A stretch of DNA of 64,000 bases from NCBI GenBank assembly GCA_003550275.1, contig QXCW01000002.1, positions 2,789,501 to 2,853,500 on the forward strand, given 5' to 3'. The position numbers and the translations under genes are program-made. This document shows, piece by piece, positions 53,017-60,791 of the stretch; position 1 is the first letter of the stretch, and each line of letters opens with the position of its first letter. The DNA comes from Flavobacteriaceae bacterium MAR_2010_72 (GTDB lineage Bacteria > Bacteroidota > Bacteroidia > Flavobacteriales > Flavobacteriaceae). A model generated the notes under the pieces. The model searched no databases. It was not told the DNA's origin and saw only the letters and a program-made list of their open reading frames with translations.

Positions 53017-54206
53017 AATTCTGAATTTACCTGGTGATATATTTTGTTCTGATTCCCGATGATTTTAATAAATCCTTTAGCTTCATCAGCAGTCCAGCCT
53101 TTGTTCATTTCGCCATAACTACCAAATTTAGCATTCATTAAATCATGTTTTGACTTAATACCATCTAGTGAAAAATGATAGGGTTTTAAAGTCAACATAA
53201 CGTCTCCTGTAACCTTGTCTTGACTGTCTTGTAAAAAGGCTTCAATGTTTCTCATGACAGGATCCAAATATTGACCTTCGTGCAAATGCATTCCATAAAA
53301 GCTTGACAAGTATTCTTTGTGTTGCAATTGCCATTTGGTCATGGTATGCTTTTCCAATAAATGATGTGCTTTAAGAGTAATTAATGCTCCTGGCGCTTCA
53401 AAACCAACGCGGCCTTTAATCCCTACAATGGTATCTCCAACATGAATATCTCTTCCTATAGCATAAGCGGAAGCTAGATTATTTAGAACCTCAATATTAA
53501 CTTCAGGATGATTATCAATTCCGTTTACGGCAACTAACTCTCCTTTTAAAAATGTTAAGGTAACCTTTTCAGGATCGGCTTGTTTTAATTGAGAAGGATA
53601 AGCAGAATCAGGTAAGGTTTTATCTGAAGTCAAGGTTTCTTCGCCTCCAACACTTGTACCCCAAAGGCCTTTATTCACTGAATACTTTGCTTTTTCCCAA
53701 GACATATCGATACCATTACTTTTTAAGTAGTCTATTTCCTCTTGTCTTGCTAATTTTTTGTCCCTAATTGGCGTAATGATTTCAATTTCTGGCGCTAAAG
53801 TTTGAAAAATCATATCAAAACGCACTTGGTCATTACCAGCTCCAGTACTTCCGTGTGCAATATATTTAGCATCTATACTTTTGGCATATTCAATAATTTC
53901 TATGGCTTGTATGATACGCTCTGCACTCACTGACAAGGGATAGGTGTTGTTTTTTAGAACATTTCCAAAAATTAAATATTTGACCACTTTATTATAAAAT
54001 GTTGTTACAGCATCAATGTTCTTATAGGTAGTCACACCCATTTTATAAGCGTTGGATTCTATACGTTCAATTTCATCTGAAGTAAACCCGCCGGTATTCA
54101 CACTTACGGCATGAACTTCATAACCCGCTTTAGACAAGCTAACGGCGCAATACGACGTATCTAAACCACCACTATAGGCAATTACTAATTTATTTGATGA
54201 ACTCAT
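53013..54206 (-). CDS. argG: Argininosuccinate synthase
   Basis: 397 residues. ATP P-loop KLVIAYSGGLDTSYCAVSL at the start, YIAHGSTGAGNDQVRFD, and the VNKGLWGTSVGGEE region are all typical. It ligates citrulline and aspartate. It overlaps the GNAT gene start by four bases. It is the second gene of the arginine operon. Confidence 0.95.
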   Translation of the reverse strand: MSSSNKLVIAYSGGLDTSYCAVSLSKAGYEVHAVSVNTGGFTSDEIERIESNAYKMGVTTYKNIDAVTTFYNKVVKYLIFGNVLKNNTYPLSVSAERIIQAIEIIEYAKSIDAKYIAHGSTGAGNDQVRFDMIFQTLAPEIEIITPIRDKKLARQEEIDYLKSNGIDMSWEKAKYSVNKGLWGTSVGGEETLTSDKTLPDSAYPSQLKQADPEKVTLTFLKGELVAVNGIDNHPEVNIEVLNNLASAYAIGRDIHVGDTIVGIKGRVGFEAPGALITLKAHHLLEKHTMTKWQLQHKEYLSSFYGMHLHEGQYLDPVMRNIEAFLQDSQDKVTGDVMLTLKPYHFSLDGIKSKHDLMNAKFGSYGEMNKGWTADEAKGFIKIIGNQNKIYHQVNSEL

Positions 54207-54820
54207 TTTTTTTCCTTTTTTAAAAACATGGTTTCTTTAATATGCTTTAATCGCTGAAACACTTTTGGTTTCACTTGCTTTTTTTCTTTCGGTTCTGATT
54301 TTGTTGGATCATATAACATACCCGTGCACAAACACATTTTGCGTTCGGTACGTGTTAATACATCAAAATTTTTGCAGGTTTGGCAGCCATCCCAAAATGA
54401 TTGGTCATCAGTCAATTCTGAAAAGGTAACGGGCTTATAGCCCAGCTCCGTGTTCATTTTCATCACAGCAAGTCCTGTGGTTATACTAAACACTTTAGCA
54501 TCTGGAAATTTAGCTCTTGAATGTTCAAAGATTTTTGCTTTTATCTTTTTTGCAAGCCCCTGATCGCGATAATCGGGATGTACAATTAAGCCAGAATTAG
54601 CTACAAATTTGCCATGACTCCAGGCTTCAATATAACAAAAACCCGCAAACGTATCGCCATCTAATGCGATTACGGCATTACCGTTTTCCATTTTAGTGAT
54701 GATGTATTCTGGCTTTCGTCTGGCAATACCAGTACCTCTAACTTGAGCTGCCGAAGCAATTGTTTCGCAAATAATCTCTGCGTATATACTGTGGGATTTA
54801 TTAGCAATTACAATTTCCAT
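54203..54820 (-). CDS. GNAT-family N-acetyltransferase of the arginine operon (ArgA-like)
   Basis: 205 residues. GNAT motif A in LIVHPDYRDQGLAKKIKAK, followed by SITTGLAVMKMNTELGYKPV. The C-terminus has a Cys cluster CQTCKNF...CLCTG that may bind a metal, then a basic Lys-rich tail. As first gene of the arginine operon it is the natural candidate for glutamate N-acylation, the first committed step, since argA/argJ are otherwise absent. That function is inferred from position. The ATG at 54820 is preceded by a 540-base non-coding gap. Confidence 0.82.
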   Translation of the reverse strand: MEIVIANKSHSIYAEIICETIASAAQVRGTGIARRKPEYIITKMENGNAVIALDGDTFAGFCYIEAWSHGKFVANSGLIVHPDYRDQGLAKKIKAKIFEHSRAKFPDAKVFSITTGLAVMKMNTELGYKPVTFSELTDDQSFWDGCQTCKNFDVLTRTERKMCLCTGMLYDPTKSEPKEKKQVKPKVFQRLKHIKETMFLKKEKK

Positions 54821-54899
54821 TTCATCTTAATTATTTATCAATGATTGCATGGAATCTTTCGATTTCATCTTATTGATTTTAAATTTAACTATTAAAAAT

Positions 54900-54995
54900 T
54901 TGTTGTTTTGAATACAGAACCGGACACACCTAAAGTTCCAAAATAGAAACACACCCTTACGGGCGACGGGGGAAATTACTGCGTACAAAAACTTT
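54900..54995. other. GC-rich block in the arginine operon upstream region
   Basis: In an AT-rich gap (54821-55362) this part contains CCCCCGTCGCCC, CCC-gtaa-GGG, two GGTGTGT copies about 28 bases apart and a GAAC/GTTC pairing. An in-frame 61-codon reading (TTG start) crosses it but looks spurious. It lies about 80-175 bases before the arginine operon start and may be a leader structure or a dispersed element. Function is unknown. Confidence 0.3.
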
Positions 54996-55021
54996 GTTAT
55001 TAAAGATAACAACTAAATTTT

Positions 55022-55168
55022 TAAAGGAGGATATTTGTGTTAAAATGTTCAAGATTGAAAAATAAAAATTTACGTAATAATAATAGGCTGAATTTGAAGT
55101 AGGAGCACTAGCTACGTCGTTTGTTTAAGAACAAACCCGCGGGTCTTTCGACTCTATTTTTATTTTTT
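55022..55168 (+). ncRNA. Candidate structured small RNA (resembles a recurrent flavobacterial RNA, possibly Flavo-1)
   Basis: The plus strand has AAAGGAGG (55023-55030), a rare strong Shine-Dalgarno here, then a 21-codon GTG frame (55037-55102). From 55101 it reads AGGAGCACTAGCTACG; next come a GTTTGTT-taag-AACAAAC hairpin (55119-55136), a CCCGCGGG palindrome (55136-55143), an outer GTCG/CGAC pairing (55117/55149) and a T-rich tail (55155-55169). A GC-rich, highly paired block in an AT-rich gap with no protein frame suggests RNA. The Flavo-1 assignment is from memory and uncertain; strand is chosen from the T-rich tail. Confidence 0.45.
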
Positions 55169-55302
55169 TGATTGTACATGATGTAAAACTATAAATTAAT
55201 TTTAAAAAAAGGCTGAATTGAATTTCAATTTTTTGAATTATTATCAAATTATTAGTTTAAGCGTTGATAATTTATAATTATGCATTATTTAGGTCAAAAA
55301 AC

Positions 55303-55336
55303 AAAAAAAGGATCTATTAGCATAGATCCTTTTTTT
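55303..55336 (-). terminator. Intrinsic terminator after the DUF1080 gene
   Basis: A15-bp stem: AAAAAAAGGATCTAT and its complement around TAGC. It is near-symmetric, with T runs for either strand. It lies 27 bases after the end of the five-gene sugar operon. Confidence 0.85.
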
Positions 55337-55362
55337 CAATTTTAAAATACTATTTATGGCCT

Positions 55363-56103
55363 TTAGAGTTCCTTTATTTTTATGTTGCGGAACCATACTT
55401 TATCACCATGATCTTGAAGTCCGATATGTCCAGTATGATGTTTTCCAAAGCCTTCCCATCCTTTAAATTTGGAATTGGCGACCATATTCTCCCAAGCTTC
55501 TCCGTGCAATGGAAACTCAACGATTACCGTTCCGTTTAAGGTAACGCTCCCTTGATTGGCACTATGATCAACTTTTAAAATACATTCATTCCATTCTCCC
55601 GCTGGCTTGCATACATCATATTTGGGTTGTACCATATCGTACAATGCTCCTGCTTGATGAAATTTAGGATTTGCTTTCGCATCAGGATGACGCTCATTAT
55701 CCAACACCTGAATTTCTGGCCCTGTTTGATAGGCCTCTTTAAATTTAGGGTCTTCATAAACACTCCAGAAAATACCACTATTACCGCCTTCAGATATTTT
55801 CCATTCCAACGACAACACAAAACTGGTGTACGTATTTTTTGTAATGATATTTTTTCCACCTTCAGTTCCTGGTGTAAATGCCATCGTACCATCTTCAATG
55901 GTCCACTCGGGATACATTTCATCGGTTAAATAACCTCGCCATTGATCATAATTTGTACCATCAAAAAGCATGGTCCATTCTGAAGTTGATGGTGTTTCTA
56001 CTTCAACTTGAGATTCAGCAACATCCTCTGAATTTTCTTTTTTATCCTGCTTACAGGCCATACTTGTAATTACCAAGATGACTAAAAAAAGTTTGTTTTT
56101 CAT
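55363..56103 (-). CDS. DUF1080 (3-keto-glycoside hydrolase-like) lipoprotein
   Basis: 246 residues with lipoprotein signal (SMACKQDKKEN, lipobox Cys at about 17) and an acidic linker. The DUF1080 (PF06439, concanavalin-like) fold is marked by WTMLFDGTNYDQWRGY, EWTIEDGTMAF, SFVLSLEWKISEGGNSGIFW, HPDAKANPKFHQAGALYDM and HIGLQDHGDKVWFRNIKIKEL. Members have been shown to cleave 3-keto-glycosides. It is anchored in the periplasm or at the surface. Last gene of a five-gene operon. Confidence 0.88.
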   Translation of the reverse strand: MKNKLFLVILVITSMACKQDKKENSEDVAESQVEVETPSTSEWTMLFDGTNYDQWRGYLTDEMYPEWTIEDGTMAFTPGTEGGKNIITKNTYTSFVLSLEWKISEGGNSGIFWSVYEDPKFKEAYQTGPEIQVLDNERHPDAKANPKFHQAGALYDMVQPKYDVCKPAGEWNECILKVDHSANQGSVTLNGTVIVEFPLHGEAWENMVANSKFKGWEGFGKHHTGHIGLQDHGDKVWFRNIKIKEL

Positions 56104-56120
56104 TTTAATTATTTAAAGGT

Positions 56121-57173
56121 TTACAATCCTAATATTTGTTTTAATTGATTCTCATTAGTTTCGCCTCCAGCAAAATTATCAAATGCTTTTTCTGTAGCTT
56201 CAATAATATGTCTCGCAATAAAAGGCGCGCCTTCTCTTGCTCCTTGTTCAGGACTTTTAATCACACATTCCCACTCTAACACGGCCCAAACGTCACAACC
56301 ATATTCGGTTAATTTAGAAAACACGGTTTTAAAATCTACTTGTCCATCACCTGGTGAGCGGTAACGTCCTGCTCTATCCTTCCAATCATTATAACCACCA
56401 AAAGTTCCTTTTTTCCCTGTCGGATTAAACTCGGAATCCTTGACATGAAACATTTTTATAAATTCATGATAATGGTCAATATATTGAAGGTAATCTAATT
56501 GCTGAAGCACAAAATGCGACGGGTCATATAGAATATTACAACGTTTATGGTTTCCTGTAGCCGCAAGAAAGCGCTCAAAGGTATCACCATCGTGAATATC
56601 CTCAACTGGATGCACTTCATAGCATACATCTACACCTTGTTCATCAAAAGCATTTAAAATTGGCAGCCATCTATTGGCCAATTCTTTAAAGCCTAAATCT
56701 ACTAACCCCTTTGGCTGTTGAGGCCAAGGATGCACCGCAGGCCATAGTAAGGATCCAGAAAATGTAGCATGTGCTTTTGTTTTTAATCGTCTACTAGCAA
56801 TGGCAGCATTTTTCATTTCTTGTACTGCCCATGCGGTTCGCTCTTTAGGTTTTCCTTTTAAGTGGTCTGGAGCAAATACATCAAACATGATATCATGTGC
56901 GGGATGCACAGCAACCAATTGTCCTTGGATATGTGTAGAAAGTTCGGTTAATTCCAGTCCATAGGAATTGATTTTTCCCAACAGCTCATCACAATAAGTT
57001 TGACTTTCAGCAGCTTTTGTGAGATCAATCAATCGTGGATCTAAAGTAGGCATTTGAATACCCTTATAACCTAAATCGCTAGCCCATTTACATAATCCAT
57101 CTAACGAATTAAATGGTGCTTTGTCATCCATGAATTGTGCTAAAAAAATAGCTGGTCCCTTAATCGTTTTCAT
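56121..57173 (-). CDS. Sugar phosphate isomerase/epimerase-type TIM barrel
   Basis: 350 residues, no signal peptide, so cytoplasmic. Xylose-isomerase-like fold: ELSTHIQGQLVAVHP; the metal ligands are probably the Glu in VCYEVHPVEDIHDG, the Asp in NILYDPSHFVL, the His in KMFHVKDSEF and the Glu in AVLEWECVIKSP. It should isomerise or epimerise a (keto-)sugar. Overlaps the upstream Gfo/Idh gene by one base; the two probably act on the same intermediate. Confidence 0.87.
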   Translation of the reverse strand: MKTIKGPAIFLAQFMDDKAPFNSLDGLCKWASDLGYKGIQMPTLDPRLIDLTKAAESQTYCDELLGKINSYGLELTELSTHIQGQLVAVHPAHDIMFDVFAPDHLKGKPKERTAWAVQEMKNAAIASRRLKTKAHATFSGSLLWPAVHPWPQQPKGLVDLGFKELANRWLPILNAFDEQGVDVCYEVHPVEDIHDGDTFERFLAATGNHKRCNILYDPSHFVLQQLDYLQYIDHYHEFIKMFHVKDSEFNPTGKKGTFGGYNDWKDRAGRYRSPGDGQVDFKTVFSKLTEYGCDVWAVLEWECVIKSPEQGAREGAPFIARHIIEATEKAFDNFAGGETNENQLKQILGL

Positions 57174-58318
57174 TATTCAACACTTTCAATATTAACCCAA
57201 ACATTTCCTTTTTGGTGTGATTCAACTGCTTTTTCAATAAAATTCATTCCTCTAACACCATCGATAATTGTAGGAAACTCGCCGTGATCATAAGGTTCTT
57301 TGTTAATGGCTTTAGCCACACCTTTGTAAATATTTCCCATAGAATCGAATATACCTTCAGGATGTCCTGGAGGTAATTTAGTACCATCCAAAGACAACTC
57401 ACTGTTGTAGGAATGCCCAGGTTTTAAAACACGAAGTGGTTTACCATCTTCCATTAAATACAAGTAGTTAGGGTTTTCTTGTTCCCATTTTAATCCGGCC
57501 TTATCACCATAGACTTTAACCACAAAACTATTTTCTTCACCTGTAGCAATCTGACTGGTACAAATGACCCCTTTTACGTTCTTAGAGCAACGCAAAAGTA
57601 CCGTACCATCAATATCCATTTTATTGTCCTCATAAAGATAATTGAGGTCGGCCAGAACAGATTCAATTTTTAAACCTGAAACGTATTCCAGCATATCAAA
57701 GGCATGTGTACCGATATCTCCAACACAACAACTAATCCCTGATTTTTCAGGATTTAGTCGCCAAGTGGTTGAGCGTTTTTCTTTATCATGAATAATTGGG
57801 TTAATCCAACCCTGATAATATTGTGCATCAATTTTTTGTAGCTTGCCTAATTCTCCATTTTTTATCATTTCTCGCATTTGACGCACCATTGGATAGCCTG
57901 TATAGGTATAGGTTACTGCAAATACGGTTTTAGCCATTTTTAAGGTAGCATTCAACACTTTGGCCTCCTCATAAGTTGTAGTCAAAGGCTTTTCGCAAAT
58001 TACATTAAACCCATTTTCCAAAAGTTTTTTCGCCATAGGAAAATGAAGAAAATTAGGTGTTAAAATCGAAACCACCTGCATTCGCTCATTCGCTGGAAGC
58101 TTTAATTCCTCTTTAATTAAGGTGTCGAAATCTTTGTAAATTCTGTTAGTGGGCAATCCAATTTTTTCGGCAAAACCAACATTCTCTTCAAAATCAGGGT
58201 TAAAAACACCGCCTATAATTTGGTACTTATCATACATGGCTGACGCCACACGGTGCAAAACTCCTATTAATGAATCGCCTCCTCCTCCTAAAATTCCTAA
58301 TCTTATTTTATTACTCAT
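57173..58318 (-). CDS. Gfo/Idh/MocA-family oxidoreductase
   Basis: 381 residues. Rossmann NAD(P) motif RLGILGGGGDSLIGVLHR at the N-terminus, catalytic Lys in VICEKPLTTTYEEAK, and the C-terminal alpha/beta domain with GDIGTHAFDMLEYVSG. It is cytoplasmic by the lack of signal peptide. It may oxidise or reduce the C3 keto group of sugars in this pathway. The GGGGDSLIG subgroup is common in marine Bacteroidota sugar clusters. Eight bases after the transporter gene. Confidence 0.88.
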   Translation of the reverse strand: MSNKIRLGILGGGGDSLIGVLHRVASAMYDKYQIIGGVFNPDFEENVGFAEKIGLPTNRIYKDFDTLIKEELKLPANERMQVVSILTPNFLHFPMAKKLLENGFNVICEKPLTTTYEEAKVLNATLKMAKTVFAVTYTYTGYPMVRQMREMIKNGELGKLQKIDAQYYQGWINPIIHDKEKRSTTWRLNPEKSGISCCVGDIGTHAFDMLEYVSGLKIESVLADLNYLYEDNKMDIDGTVLLRCSKNVKGVICTSQIATGEENSFVVKVYGDKAGLKWEQENPNYLYLMEDGKPLRVLKPGHSYNSELSLDGTKLPPGHPEGIFDSMGNIYKGVAKAINKEPYDHGEFPTIIDGVRGMNFIEKAVESHQKGNVWVNIESVE

Positions 58319-58326
58319 TTTTAAAT

Positions 58327-59559
58327 TTATGCTTTTTTGTATTCTACTTGTTCATTCCTAAATAATACTGCAAATACGATGAGAACACCTACAGCAAAGA
58401 GTGCTGGAAAAGTCCAAATATCCAACCAGCTATGTGTTCCATCTTCTAAAAGGTTTTTGTCTACAATTTTTCCAGAAACCCAAAAACCAACTAACATCCC
58501 TACGCCATAGGTTGCTAAAGTTATTAAACCTTGTGCCGCGCTTTTCACTTTTTCACCTGCTTTAGAATCGGTATAAATTTGGCCAGACACGAAGAAAAAA
58601 TCATAGCATATACCATGTAAGGCAATGCCAATAACCAACATAAAGAATAAATCACCTGCATTACCGTAAGCAAAGAGTGCGTATCTAATTCCCCAGGCTA
58701 ACATCCCAAATAAAATGGTTTTTTTAAATCCATATTTTTTAAAAAAGAAAGGCAAGAGCAACATAAAGCCTACTTCAGAAATTTGTCCTAATGACGCCCA
58801 AGCTGTAGAATTTTCTACTTTATATTCGGTTAAAAACGGACTGATATTTTGATAATAGAAAGCTAAAGGAATACAGATTAAAACAGATGATAAAAAGAAC
58901 ACTAAAAAGTTCCTGTCCTTCAATAATTTTAAAGCATCCAATCCTAAAATATCCGACAATTTTACTTTTTCGCCTTTTGGTACACTTGGCGGTGTTTTAG
59001 GCAAAGTAAAACTGAATACTCCCAACACAGCCGATGCGATAGCCACCATCATAAAGGTGTTGGAAAGCATACCATTACCTATATTTTCAATAGAATCCCA
59101 TTTAAACACAAAACTAATGATGAGACCTGCCAAAATCCATCCAATCGTTCCAAACACCCTTACAAAAGGGAATTGCTTTGCAGGATCATTCATTTGATTA
59201 AATGACACTGAATTTACTAATGCCAATGTTGGCATATAAGCAATCATATAACCTAAAACATAAGGATAGAATGTAGAAAACTCTGTAGACTGTGCCATTT
59301 GAAACATTAAAAATGCCCCTATAATGTGCAAAATTCCAAGTATCTTTTCGGCATTAAAAAAGCGATCTGCTATAAGTCCAATAATAAAAGGGGCAATAAT
59401 CGCACCCCAAGATTGCGTTGAATACGCCATTGCAGTTTCTGCCCCAGTTGCACTTAAATTATTACCTAAAAAAGAGCCTAATGTTACAAACCATCCACCC
59501 CAAATAAAAAATTCGAGGAACATCATGAAGGACAGTTGGAATTGTGTTGATTTTTTCAT
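58327..59559 (-). CDS. MFS transporter, nucleoside:H+ symporter (NHS)-like
   Basis: 410 residues with about 12 hydrophobic segments. FMMFLEFFIWGGWFVTLG at the N-terminus, YSTQSWGAIIAPFIIGLIADRFF, and the central AFYYQNISPFLTEYKVENS match the NHS (NupG-like) family of the major facilitator superfamily. In this cluster the substrate is more likely a sugar or keto-sugar than a nucleoside, an inference from the neighbours. Inner-membrane location. Confidence 0.85.
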   Translation of the reverse strand: MKKSTQFQLSFMMFLEFFIWGGWFVTLGSFLGNNLSATGAETAMAYSTQSWGAIIAPFIIGLIADRFFNAEKILGILHIIGAFLMFQMAQSTEFSTFYPYVLGYMIAYMPTLALVNSVSFNQMNDPAKQFPFVRVFGTIGWILAGLIISFVFKWDSIENIGNGMLSNTFMMVAIASAVLGVFSFTLPKTPPSVPKGEKVKLSDILGLDALKLLKDRNFLVFFLSSVLICIPLAFYYQNISPFLTEYKVENSTAWASLGQISEVGFMLLLPFFFKKYGFKKTILFGMLAWGIRYALFAYGNAGDLFFMLVIGIALHGICYDFFFVSGQIYTDSKAGEKVKSAAQGLITLATYGVGMLVGFWVSGKIVDKNLLEDGTHSWLDIWTFPALFAVGVLIVFAVLFRNEQVEYKKA

Positions 59560-59585
59560 ATTTAGTTAGTTAGTTTTTGTCAAAA

Positions 59586-60566
59586 TTAGTTCGTCAATTC
59601 AGCTGAATTTAATAAGAGTGCTTTGGTGGCTAAAATGCCTTCCTTTTCATCTAACCTAGCCCCTTCATACTCAACACCAATAAAACCTGTATAGCCAGCA
59701 TCCTTTACTAACTGGAGTATTCTAGGGTAATCTAAAGTGGTTTCATTCCCTTGCTCATCAAAATCATACGATTTAGCACTTACAGCTTTTGCCGCTGGCA
59801 ACAACAATTTTATGCCTTCATATTTATCTTCGTAAACCTGCTCGCATTCACCCCATTGTGCTCCAGCTTTACGCTTAACGCACCAATTTCCAAAATCGGG
59901 CAAAGTACCACAGTTGGGCATATTGACAGCCTCTATAGCAGCCATTAATTTTGGAGCATCAGATGACAACCAACCATGGTTTTCACACAAGACATTAATA
60001 TTTTTTGTAGCAGCATATTCTGATAACTTTTTTAAGCCATCAACAACACTTGTATGCCATAATGTTGGATCATTAGTACCAAAAGTATTTACCCTGATTG
60101 AGTGACAACCCAATTTTTGAGCAGCATCAACCCATTTTTTATGATTCTCTACAGCGGTATTTCTTTTATCCAAATCTGGATCGGCCAAGTCACCTTCACC
60201 ATCTACCATAATCAATACGTTTTGCATTCCGTTCAATTCACTCATGGTTTTAAGCGAATCTATAACTAGATCAAAGCCTAATTCTTTCACTTCATCTTTA
60301 TAAAGTTGATTCACGTATTCCAAACCCTCAAATCCCATATCCTTAGCCATTTTTGCAAACAAAAACGGGTCGCCATTTTGTTCATTAACAAATTTATGAA
60401 GTGACCATTGTGCCAATGATAATTTAAAAAAAGGAGCAGCCTCCTCAACTTCAACGGTTTCATTTACATCTTCTTTTTTAGTGTTTTCTTTACAAGAGAG
60501 CGATAGCAAAAACATACTCAACACGAGCTTTAACGCTAGAGATTTAATGGTTTTTGAATAAGTCAT
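59586..60566 (-). CDS. Exported sugar isomerase/epimerase-like TIM barrel lipoprotein
   Basis: 326 residues, with a lipoprotein signal (LVLSMFLLSLSCKENTK, lipobox Cys at about 26) and an acidic linker. The body is a TIM barrel of the xylose-isomerase-like kind: FKLSLAQWSLHKF, MGFEGLEYVNQLY, LCENHGWLSSDA, GTLPDFGNWCV, and GYTGFIGVEYEGARL. Unlike its paralogue in the operon it is exported, so it works in the periplasm with the DUF1080 protein. First gene of the minus-strand operon. Confidence 0.86.
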   Translation of the reverse strand: MTYSKTIKSLALKLVLSMFLLSLSCKENTKKEDVNETVEVEEAAPFFKLSLAQWSLHKFVNEQNGDPFLFAKMAKDMGFEGLEYVNQLYKDEVKELGFDLVIDSLKTMSELNGMQNVLIMVDGEGDLADPDLDKRNTAVENHKKWVDAAQKLGCHSIRVNTFGTNDPTLWHTSVVDGLKKLSEYAATKNINVLCENHGWLSSDAPKLMAAIEAVNMPNCGTLPDFGNWCVKRKAGAQWGECEQVYEDKYEGIKLLLPAAKAVSAKSYDFDEQGNETTLDYPRILQLVKDAGYTGFIGVEYEGARLDEKEGILATKALLLNSAELTN

Positions 60567-60632
60567 AGTGATTCATTAAATTTTTACTTAATTTTATTGA
60601 AATGTATTACATATTTCGTCTTAAAGATAAGC

Positions 60633-60653
60633 AATCTGCCAGAAAAGCAGATT
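60633..60653. repeat. Perfect inverted repeat in the divergent sugar promoter region
   Basis: AATCTGC-7 nt-GCAGATT. On the plus strand it is followed by ATTTTTA. It may be an operator or a leader hairpin; it lies between the two divergent arms. Confidence 0.4.
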
Positions 60654-60661
60654 ATTTTTAT

Positions 60662-60675
60662 CGAAATCGTTTTCG
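60662..60675. promoter_or_regulatory. LacI-type operator candidate
   Basis: CGAAATCGTTTTCG is a near-palindrome with a central CG, typical of LacI-family operators (symmetry mismatches at positions 6 and 9). It lies upstream of the candidate GMC-gene promoter and between the two divergent transcription units. No LacI-family gene is in the window. Confidence 0.4.
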
Positions 60676-60692
60676 GTTCTATTAACTGAAAA

Positions 60693-60721
60693 ATTGTATC
60701 AAAATAACAATTTTATAATTG
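60693..60721 (+). promoter_or_regulatory. Candidate promoter of the GMC oxidoreductase operon
   Basis: ATTG (60693-60696), 17-base spacer, TATAATTG (60714-60721), one base off the TAnnTTTG consensus. The leader to the ATG at 60792 would be about 65 bases. Confidence 0.4.
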
Positions 60722-60791
60722 TGAAATCATTAAATTAAACCCTTGTTTTTTACTCAATTCTGAATATACTACTAAAAATAAACACTTTACA

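Noticed and set aside
54827-55012. 61-codon reading frame before the arginine operon
   Set aside because: TTG start, odd composition, crosses the GC-rich block and the sequence ends next to the GNAT start without coupling. It looks like a chance frame. A short ATG frame inside (MKSKDSMQSLINN) has no Arg codons, so it is not an attenuator peptide either.
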